From positions 248,001-312,000 of the forward strand of contig OZ006978.1 of NCBI GenBank assembly GCA_963931155.1: a stretch of DNA of 64,000 bases, given 5' to 3'. The stretch comes from CALXVA01 sp944392465 (GTDB lineage Bacteria; Bacillota; Clostridia; TANB77; CAG-508). Shown in pieces: positions 57,527 through 64,000 of the stretch. The notes beneath the pieces were generated by a model that did not search any database, was not told where the DNA came from, and saw only the letters and a list, made by a program, of their open reading frames with translations. A program made the translations under genes and the position numbers. Position 1 is the stretch's first letter, and each line of letters begins with the position of its first letter.

Positions 57527-57564
57527 TTGTTTTACCTAATAAAAAAACTCTATTATCTTTTGTT

Positions 57565-58155
57565 CTATTTTATTTTTCTAGCTATAGCTAGTCCATCTCC
57601 TACTTCAAGTATTTCTGTTTCTAGACAATCATTTGATTGCAATTCTGCTAAGAATTCTCTTAAATTTCTCACAGCAGTACGTTGTTTATGCTTATTATAA
57701 TCACTTAGTACATAACCTTTATATAAAACATTATCAGCAAATATAATTCCATTAGGAGCAAGCATTCTTAAAGCTTCTTTTAAGAAAAATGGATATTTTC
57801 CCTTTGCAGCATCTATAAATACCATATCATATAATCCTTTTAAAGTAGGTAATACTTCTACTGCATCTCCTTTTATAATGTTTATCTTATCTTGTACTCC
57901 TGTAATTTTTATATTTTCTTTTGCTTCTGCAACTCTGTCTTCTTCCCTTTCAATGGTATCTATTATTCCATTTTTATCTAAAAATTCAGAAAAGCAAATA
58001 GCAGAATATCCAACAGCAGTACCAATTTCTAATATTTTACTTGGTTTACTTTCTTTAAGTTTATTTTCTATTACATCTAAAGTATCATCCATTATTATTG
58101 GTATATGCTCTTCTAGAGCTTTTCGCTTTATTTTTGCTAACTCTTCTTTGTACAT
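57565..58155 (-). CDS. O-methyltransferase, TrmR/YrrM-like
   Basis: 196 residues: KILEIGTAVGYSAICFSEFL (SAM), DMVFIDAAKGKYPFF and IIFADNVLYKGYV. Best match is YrrM/TrmR, which methylates ho5U34 to mo5U34 and often neighbours U32 genes, as here. A catechol-type methyltransferase is the alternative. Confidence 0.85.
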   Translation of the reverse strand: MYKEELAKIKRKALEEHIPIIMDDTLDVIENKLKESKPSKILEIGTAVGYSAICFSEFLDKNGIIDTIEREEDRVAEAKENIKITGVQDKINIIKGDAVEVLPTLKGLYDMVFIDAAKGKYPFFLKEALRMLAPNGIIFADNVLYKGYVLSDYNKHKQRTAVRNLREFLAELQSNDCLETEILEVGDGLAIARKIK

Positions 58156-58212
58156 TTCTTGCTCCTTTTTTATATTTTTTCATCTAATTTTAATGATGAA
58201 TCTTTTAATAGA

Positions 58213-58347
58213 GAACAAAGCGACGCAGTCGCCCTTTGTTCTTGCCGATTTGAGTTTCCGACGTCAAGGAGGAAATCTCAAAGGCAATAGCGATTATAGC
58301 CTTTTTATGTAATAGGAATTTCGGAGAAATTTCCTATTACATAAAAA
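58213..58347. repeat. Intergenic hairpin repeat, copy 3
   Basis: Near-identical to 54488-54624 over about 135 bases. Related partial copies lie at 31037-31083 and near 51212-51230. Confidence 0.88.
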
Positions 58348-58348
58348 A

Positions 58349-58381
58349 ATGATAAATTAGAAGAAACATCTAATTTATCAT
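58349..58381 (-). terminator. Terminator after typA
   Basis: Arms ATGATAAATTAG/CTAATTTATCAT followed by seven T on the minus strand. Confidence 0.85.
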
Positions 58382-58420
58382 CTTTCGCAAAACAAGCCCG
58401 TCCCCTTTTGTAAATTTAAA

Positions 58421-60232
58421 CTACTTTCTTCTAGCTTCTCTTTCCCTAGTCTTACTATCTAATATCTTCTTTCTTAAACGAATATTTTTTGGTGTAACTT
58501 CTACTAATTCATCATCTTGTATAAATTCTATTGCTTTTTCTAGAGAAAGTTGAATTGGTGGTACTAATCTTAATGCTTCATCAGATCCTGATGCTCTTGT
58601 ATTTGTTAAATGTTTTTCTTTACATACATTTATTGAAATATCTTCATTTCTTGAGTTTATCCCAACAATCATTCCTTCATATACTTCCACACCTGCACCT
58701 ATAAATAGTTCTCCTCTTTCTTGAGCATTGTATAAACCATATGTTACAGATGTTCCTTGTTCAAATGCAACTAAAACCCCTCTTGTACGTGCTTGAATTT
58801 CACCTTTATATGGTTCATAGCAGTCAAATATACTATTCATCGTTCCTTCGCCTTTTGTATCTGTTAAGAATTCTGTTCTATATCCAATTATTCCTCTTGC
58901 TGGTATTTTAAATTCAACTTTTGTATGTCCAGGCTCTGCAGGTTCCATATTTACCATCTCTGCTTTACGTCTTCCTAGTTTTTCTATTACATTTCCTATG
59001 CAATCATCTGGTACATTCACAACTAATCTTTCGATTGGTTCGCATTTTACACCATCTATTTCTTTGTATATAACTTTTGGACGAGATACTAAAAGTTCAA
59101 ATCCTTCTCTTCTCATATTTTCAATTAATACTGATAGGTGAAGTTCTCCACGTCCACATACTTCAAAACTATCTGCTGTATCTGTTTCTTTTACACGTAA
59201 ACTTACATTTCTTTCTAGTTCTTTCATTAATCTATCACGAATATGTCTTGATGTAACAAATTGTCCTTCTTTTCCTGCAAAAGGCCCATTGTTTACACTA
59301 AATGTCATTGAAACTGTTGGTTCGTCTATATCAACAAATGGAATCTTTTCTGGATTATTAATATCACAAATTGTATCTCCTATATTAATATCAGAAATTC
59401 CTGATAAACATACTATATCTCCTGCAGATACAGAATCTTTTTCAACTCTTTTTAATCCTTGGTATGTATAAAGCTTTGCAATTTTTCCGTTTTCTGTTTT
59501 ATCATTTTTACATATCGCAACACTCATTCCAGAATTAATAGTTCCTCTTTCAATTCTTCCTACTGCTATTCTTCCTAAATAATCATCATAATCTATATTT
59601 GATACAAGCATTTGCATACTTCCTTCTGTATCACATTTTGGTGGCTCTATGTTAGAGATTATTGTATCAAATATGCAATTTACATTATCACTTTCATCTT
59701 CTAAATGCATTTTTGCAATTCCATTTTTTGCAGAAGCATATATTACTGGAAAATCTAATTGTTCATCATTAGCATCTAATTCAATAAATAACTCTAAAAC
59801 TTTATCAACCACTTTAAGAGGTTCTGCTCCTGGTCTATCTATTTTATTTATAATTACTATTGGTTTTAAATTTAATGCTAAAGATTTTTTTAATACCTCT
59901 CTTGTTTGAGGCATTGGTCCTTCAAAAGCATCAACTAATAAAAGTACACCATCAACCATTTTTAGAACACGTTCAACCTCTCCTCCGAAGTCTGCATGTC
60001 CTGGTGTATCTACTATATTTATTTTTACACCATTATATAGTACAGATGTATTTTTTGAAAGTATTGTTATTCCTCTTTCTTTTTCTATAGCATCTGAATC
60101 CATTATTCTTTCATCTACTTGTTCATTATCTCTAAATACATGGCTTTGCTTTAAAAGTGCATCAACTAATGTTGTTTTTCCATGGTCTACGTGTGCAATT
60201 ATTGCTACATTTCTAATGTCTTTGTTATTCAT
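58421..60232 (-). CDS. typA: Translational GTPase TypA/BipA
   Basis: 603 residues from the ATG at 60232 (GAAGGGAAG upstream). G motifs: AHVDHGKTTLVD, ERGITILSKN, DTPGHADFGGEVERV, INKIDRPGA. EF-G-like domains III and V and the unique C-terminal domain (GTSVTYGLYNAQERG, KHLTNTRASGSDEALR) follow. It acts in ribosome assembly and stress. Confidence 0.96.
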   Translation of the reverse strand: MNNKDIRNVAIIAHVDHGKTTLVDALLKQSHVFRDNEQVDERIMDSDAIEKERGITILSKNTSVLYNGVKINIVDTPGHADFGGEVERVLKMVDGVLLLVDAFEGPMPQTREVLKKSLALNLKPIVIINKIDRPGAEPLKVVDKVLELFIELDANDEQLDFPVIYASAKNGIAKMHLEDESDNVNCIFDTIISNIEPPKCDTEGSMQMLVSNIDYDDYLGRIAVGRIERGTINSGMSVAICKNDKTENGKIAKLYTYQGLKRVEKDSVSAGDIVCLSGISDINIGDTICDINNPEKIPFVDIDEPTVSMTFSVNNGPFAGKEGQFVTSRHIRDRLMKELERNVSLRVKETDTADSFEVCGRGELHLSVLIENMRREGFELLVSRPKVIYKEIDGVKCEPIERLVVNVPDDCIGNVIEKLGRRKAEMVNMEPAEPGHTKVEFKIPARGIIGYRTEFLTDTKGEGTMNSIFDCYEPYKGEIQARTRGVLVAFEQGTSVTYGLYNAQERGELFIGAGVEVYEGMIVGINSRNEDISINVCKEKHLTNTRASGSDEALRLVPPIQLSLEKAIEFIQDDELVEVTPKNIRLRKKILDSKTREREARRK

Positions 60233-60343
60233 TTTTATACTTCCCTTCATTTATCTTTCTCACAACTTAAGACGTTTTTCAAAGTTTTTATTGAAAAACG
60301 TCCAAATCTCAAATTTAGCTTATAAAATTATACACCTTTATGT

Positions 60344-61624
60344 TTATTTTGTCAATTCTTTAATATTAGACATGATAAGTTCTGTAGCCTCATCAATATT
60401 TTCTTTTGTATATCCATTTAAATCTAAAGGTTTACCATAATTTATATACACTTTACTAAATGGTTTAAATATACCATGTATTCCAACAGGAATAACTTTA
60501 ACTTTTCCCTTAATTGCCATGAAAGCTGCTCCATTTTTTGCTTTCATGTTTTTTTCCATTCCTTTTCGAGTTCCTTCTGGGAATATTCCTAAAAGCTCGC
60601 CATTTTTTAATACCTTTAAGCATCTTTTCATAGCTTCTATATCTTGCATGTTTCTTTTAATTGGAATTGCATCAAATAAATGACCTAGCCAAAATAGTGA
60701 CCTATGCATAAACAAATCTTCTTTAGCTACAAAATTAACTTTTCTTTTATTAAATAACACTATTGCTGCTGCATCTAAATAATTTATGTGATTACAACAT
60801 ATTATGTATGCACCTTCTTCTGGAATAGCTCCTGATATTTTTACTCTAAAAGCAATTCTATAAGCTATTCTTAATACTGCTTTTACTATACATCTTACGA
60901 ATTTTTTCCAAGGTGTTTCTTTTCTTATTTTATAAATTTTCTTTAATTGCTTTATTTCCTCTTTTTTATTAATTATAATTGCACTTATTTCTCTTACAAC
61001 TTGTTTTATACTTTTGGTTGTACTATCAATTACTTCTGCATCTTTAGCTACTTTTAATGCTCCTATTTCTTTTGACCTATCATTTTCGTCTCTTTTCTTT
61101 ATGTTTTCAAGAATTTCTACATAAGACATATTTATTCCTTTTTCTCTGTACTGAAGAAATCTTCTTTTTGCTCTTTCATCTAAGTCTGCATCTAAATATA
61201 TTTTTACATCTGCTGTAGGGAATACATATGTACCAATGTCCCTACCTTCCATTATAACATCTTTTCCTTCTGCCATTTTTCTTTGAAGCTCTACCATGCT
61301 ATAACGTACTTCTTTAATACTAGAAACTTGTGATACTAATTTTGTTACCTCTTCACTTCTTATTTTTTCAGTAACATCTTCATTGTTTAAAAAAACACGT
61401 TGCTCTTTGTCTACCATTTTCATTTCTATTTTAATATTTTTTAATAAGTCTTTTATTTTGTCTAAATCTTCTATACCTATGTTTTTATTGATCATATCTA
61501 AGGTTACACATCTATATGTTGCTCCTGTATCTATTTTTAAAAGTTTAAATTTTTTTGATATTATTTCTGTTACTGTGCCTTTACCTGTTCCGGCAGGTCC
61601 ATCTATTGCGACTATAAATGACAT
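60344..61624 (-). CDS. cmk-plsC: Fusion of cytidylate kinase and 1-acyl-glycerol-3-phosphate acyltransferase
   Basis: 426 residues. Residues 1-215 are CMP kinase: IAIDGPAGTGKGTV, DTGATYR and GRDIGTYVFP. A charged linker (215-240) joins a PlsC-type acyltransferase (about 245-426) with CCNHINYLDA (HxxxxD) and FPEGTRKGME. It would make CDP/dCDP and phosphatidate. The two genes are usually adjacent but separate in clostridia. Start directly abuts the stop of the upstream gene. Confidence 0.92.
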   Translation of the reverse strand: MSFIVAIDGPAGTGKGTVTEIISKKFKLLKIDTGATYRCVTLDMINKNIGIEDLDKIKDLLKNIKIEMKMVDKEQRVFLNNEDVTEKIRSEEVTKLVSQVSSIKEVRYSMVELQRKMAEGKDVIMEGRDIGTYVFPTADVKIYLDADLDERAKRRFLQYREKGINMSYVEILENIKKRDENDRSKEIGALKVAKDAEVIDSTTKSIKQVVREISAIIINKKEEIKQLKKIYKIRKETPWKKFVRCIVKAVLRIAYRIAFRVKISGAIPEEGAYIICCNHINYLDAAAIVLFNKRKVNFVAKEDLFMHRSLFWLGHLFDAIPIKRNMQDIEAMKRCLKVLKNGELLGIFPEGTRKGMEKNMKAKNGAAFMAIKGKVKVIPVGIHGIFKPFSKVYINYGKPLDLNGYTKENIDEATELIMSNIKELTK

Positions 61625-62461
61625 TTAATTTTCCTCTCTTTCTGGCATATGTATTCCTTTTGCAAGAACAGATACTTCTTGCACATTCATGGTTGTTAAT
61701 CTTTCAACCTCTTTTTTTACCTTTTGTTTAAAATCTCTAAGTACACTTACAATATTGTACCCAAATATTACATAAACTTCTACATAAATATTTGTTGCTC
61801 CTACGGTATTCTCCACTCTGACTCTTGAAACTCTATGTATTCCTTCTGTTTTCTTTCCTAAATATTCAACTATTTGTCTAAATACAGTATCTGATATAGT
61901 AAATTTACCTAAATAACTAAATGTTGGTCTTATAATTGATTTTTCAGACATATATGGTGTATCATTTTTTCTGTATTTAAATATTTGAAGTGGATCTAGT
62001 ATATATCCAGCAAAATCTCGTTTTATTTCAAATGTTGGAACTGGGATTACATGCTTTCCTTCTGTTGTTCTAATTCTCCTTGCTGTTTCCATTTCAGCTT
62101 CTGTTGCAACTTCATTTATGTATATCGTTTTTTCTGGTTTTTCTAATCCTAAATTTTCTGCAATTTTTTCTATCATTCCATCAGATGTTCCCAGAATTAA
62201 TATAGATTCTGGTCCTTCTTTTTTTATAGCTTCTTTCATCCTCTTTCTATCATCTTTATCCAAGAAGATAGCTTTCTTTACGGTTTCAACTTTGGTAGGA
62301 GCTTTTTTTGCTGAACTACCAGCAATTACATCATTTTCTTTTATTAATAAGCCATCATCAATTATATAATGTATATTATTTTCACTTGCCACTAATTGGG
62401 CTCTATAACTTTTTCCCGTCCCTGACGGCCCTACAAATGCAAATACTTTTGTTTTGTTCAT
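61625..62461 (-). CDS. P-loop ATPase fused to Asp23/Gls24-like domain
   Basis: 278 residues: Walker A VGPSGTGKSYRAQ (N-terminus), an ILILGTSDGM segment, and a C-terminal Asp23-like region (about 195-275; VSRVRVENTVGATNIYVEVYV). A cytosolic protein of unknown role. ATG at 62461 is chosen on AAAGGA spacing. Confidence 0.75.
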   Translation of the reverse strand: MNKTKVFAFVGPSGTGKSYRAQLVASENNIHYIIDDGLLIKENDVIAGSSAKKAPTKVETVKKAIFLDKDDRKRMKEAIKKEGPESILILGTSDGMIEKIAENLGLEKPEKTIYINEVATEAEMETARRIRTTEGKHVIPVPTFEIKRDFAGYILDPLQIFKYRKNDTPYMSEKSIIRPTFSYLGKFTISDTVFRQIVEYLGKKTEGIHRVSRVRVENTVGATNIYVEVYVIFGYNIVSVLRDFKQKVKKEVERLTTMNVQEVSVLAKGIHMPEREEN

Positions 62462-62540
62462 TTTATCACATTCCTTTTTATACAATACAGATTATACCAT
62501 TTTTTGTAATTGCTATCAAGAAAAACATTAAAAAATTTCA

Positions 62541-63221
62541 TTATTTGTTTGGTATATATGGAGTTATTCTTCCTACAAAATCTCCAAAGTTTTGTGATTG
62601 CAAAATTACTTTTCCTGGACCTACTAATCTAGTTAAAAATAATCCTTCTCCTCCTAAAAATATATTTCCTAGTCCTTTGATTGTTTCAACTTCATAAGAA
62701 ATACTTGGTTCAAAGGCTACTACATTCCCTGTATCAACTTTTATAACTTCTCCTGGCATTAAGTTCATTTCTATAGGATCTCCATCTACTTCTAAGAAAA
62801 GCATTCCTCTGCCTTGAGCTTTTTGTAAAATAAAACCTTCTCCTCCAACTAAACCGGCACTAAATCTTTTTGAAAATGTTACAGATGTTTCTATTGAATC
62901 TTCTGCACATAAGAAAGAACCTTTCTGAACTGTAATTCCATTTGGCAATTCTGATAAATTTACTGGTATAATATTTCCTGGTACAGTTGTTGCAAAAGCC
63001 ACCTTTGCACCATCAACTTGTGCTGTATAATTTGCCATAAAAATAGATTCACCTGAAAACATTCTACCAAGGCTTTTCATAACTCCTCCCCTAGCATTTG
63101 TTTTCATCTCTATTCCGTCGCTTTGATAAGTCATTCCACCACTTTGGGTGTATACCGTCTCCCCTCTATTTAATTCTACTTCCACTACTGGCACTGTTTG
63201 CCCTATAATTTGATATCTCAT
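62541..63221 (-). CDS. AIM24/TIGR00266 family protein
   Basis: 226 residues, all-beta double-stranded helix: YTQSGGMTYQSDGIEM, GGVMKSLGRMFSGES and NIFLGGEGLFLTRLVGPG are typical. Function unknown. Start has GGGGGAG. Confidence 0.9.
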   Translation of the reverse strand: MRYQIIGQTVPVVEVELNRGETVYTQSGGMTYQSDGIEMKTNARGGVMKSLGRMFSGESIFMANYTAQVDGAKVAFATTVPGNIIPVNLSELPNGITVQKGSFLCAEDSIETSVTFSKRFSAGLVGGEGFILQKAQGRGMLFLEVDGDPIEMNLMPGEVIKVDTGNVVAFEPSISYEVETIKGLGNIFLGGEGLFLTRLVGPGKVILQSQNFGDFVGRITPYIPNK

Positions 63222-63244
63222 TTTTTACTCCCCCTATTTTATTT

Positions 63245-64000
63245 TTATTTTTCTACACTCTTATTTATTTCAATTATTTCAATTGTATAAGTATTTTCTT
63301 TGTATCCTGTTTCAAAAACTTCTCTTGAAATGGTATTACAGCTATCATTTAATTTTTCAATTTCTTCTAAAAGCCCTGATGAATCACCTCCCTCTACTAG
63401 AACTATTCTACCTTTATAATTTTGCATTAAGTCATCTATACTATATATAATTTTCATACTTGGTGCATATGCTTTATATGCTTCCTCTACATTCCAATGG
63501 TTTTTGTCATAGAAATATGATTGATTATCACCAAAATATGTTGTAACAACTGCACCACTTATCGCATCTGAATATAAAATTATATCATCTTGTTTTATAT
63601 TTTGATCTAAATACGATAAAAAGGTATTATTTCTAGTATCATAATTTTCGTTGATTAGTCCAATATTACTAAATAGTGAGCAAATTAAAACAATTATGCA
63701 AAATATTGCAACTCTATATTTATTGTTATCTTTTGATACAATATATGTAATTCCAAATATAAATAATCCTGTAAGTATTAGTAAATATCTATATAGTAAT
63801 ATTACGCTTTGCATACATAATGATATTCCTAGTGCAATTAATATAATTCCAACATATATTAAAAAAGGTATTACTGCTGGCTTCATATCTATTTTTTCTT
63901 TTTGTTTACGAATTTTAAATAAATATATATAAATTAAATATAAAATAACAGCAATTGCAAAAATAAGCCCTATTGTGGTTGGCAATGTTCCAACAAATTG
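63245..64000 (-). CDS. C-terminal part of multi-pass membrane protein (partial, cut by window edge)
   Basis: The frame stays open to the window end. Visible: at least four transmembrane helices, then a soluble domain of about 120 residues (QDDIILYSDAISGAVVTTYFG). It resembles the C-terminus of membrane glycosyltransferases of the PMT_2/ArnT kind, but this is only suggested. Confidence 0.55.
   Translation of the reverse strand, partial: QFVGTLPTTIGLIFAIAVILYLIYIYLFKIRKQKEKIDMKPAVIPFLIYVGIILIALGISLCMQSVILLYRYLLILTGLFIFGITYIVSKDNNKYRVAIFCIIVLICSLFSNIGLINENYDTRNNTFLSYLDQNIKQDDIILYSDAISGAVVTTYFGDNQSYFYDKNHWNVEEAYKAYAPSMKIIYSIDDLMQNYKGRIVLVEGGDSSGLLEEIEKLNDSCNTISREVFETGYKENTYTIEIIEINKSVEK

Overview
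This is a low-GC (AT-rich) bacterial chromosome segment with Clostridia-like gene content: an intact sporulation sigma factor of the SigK type, a TsaB-RimI fusion, a LonB-type protease, YlxM-Ffh-RpsP-KhpA-RimM-TrmD-RplS in the usual Firmicutes order, IreB-RuvX-DUF1292, Mini-RNase III and RbgA. It looks like an uncultured, anaerobic, spore-forming, Gram-positive gut-type Clostridia. I see no phage, IS element or CRISPR array.

Layout. 1-4.2 kb: tRNA-Thr, then a membrane-anchored cohesin-like/SH3/cadherin-like protein and a dockerin-bearing cell-wall glucosaminidase. 4.4-8.5 kb: tsaE, tsaB-rimI, lonB. 8.6-13 kb: ribosome and SRP operon. 13-15.4 kb: a PflX-like radical SAM gene, thyA and folA. 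15.6-24.6 kb: a DnaB-like ATPase with an acidic region, two thioesterases, an alpha/beta hydrolase, a YcaO protein, and deacetylase-trxB-trxA. 24.8-30.3 kb: an NlpC/P60-ricin wall enzyme and a P-type ATPase behind a probable yybP-ykoY (Mn2+) riboswitch. 30.4-32.9 kb: yqeY, three tRNAs (two Gly, one Glu), Mini-III, rbgA. 33-35.5 kb: a GH25 lysozyme with near-identical Fn3 repeats. 35.6-44.5 kb: small kinase, IreB-RuvX cluster, ParA-like protein, metA, unknowns, tRNA-Leu. 44.6-51.8 kb: ppaC and a second cohesin/dockerin/sortase wall locus. 52-64 kb: DnaQ-type exonuclease, sigK, DUF368, tRNA-modification genes (TrhP-like, TrmL, TrmR-like), typA, Cmk-PlsC fusion and a partial membrane protein.

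Main discovery. Four genes (tsaE, folA, the PflX-like radical SAM gene and the second dockerin glucosaminidase) are each interrupted by one apparent +1 frameshift, and every interruption has the same form: an extra C directly before a glycine GGN codon, so that the zero frame shows the codon CGG. Reading by eye through all other coding sequences here (about 18,000 codons), I found no other in-frame CGG. The same window carries two tRNA-Gly genes with anticodon UCC. One has an ordinary loop (CTTCCAA). The other, at 30888-30961, has loop CTTCCGA: G37 extends the anticodon to UCCG, the exact complement of the quadruplet CGGN, and its anticodon stem carries a mismatch. The simplest reading is a quadruplet-decoding (or +1 frameshifting) tRNA-Gly that translates CGGN as glycine, in a genome where CGG has been emptied as an arginine codon. 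Under this reading all four genes give full-length family-typical proteins, with Gly at conserved positions such as the TsaE P-loop and the DHFR NADPH-binding motif.

A second theme is a wall-associated cohesin/dockerin set: two paralogous cassettes 45 kb apart, each pairing a dockerin-ended peptidoglycan hydrolase with a membrane-anchored cohesin-like/cadherin-like protein, the second one also next to a sortase and an LPKTG cohesin-like protein.
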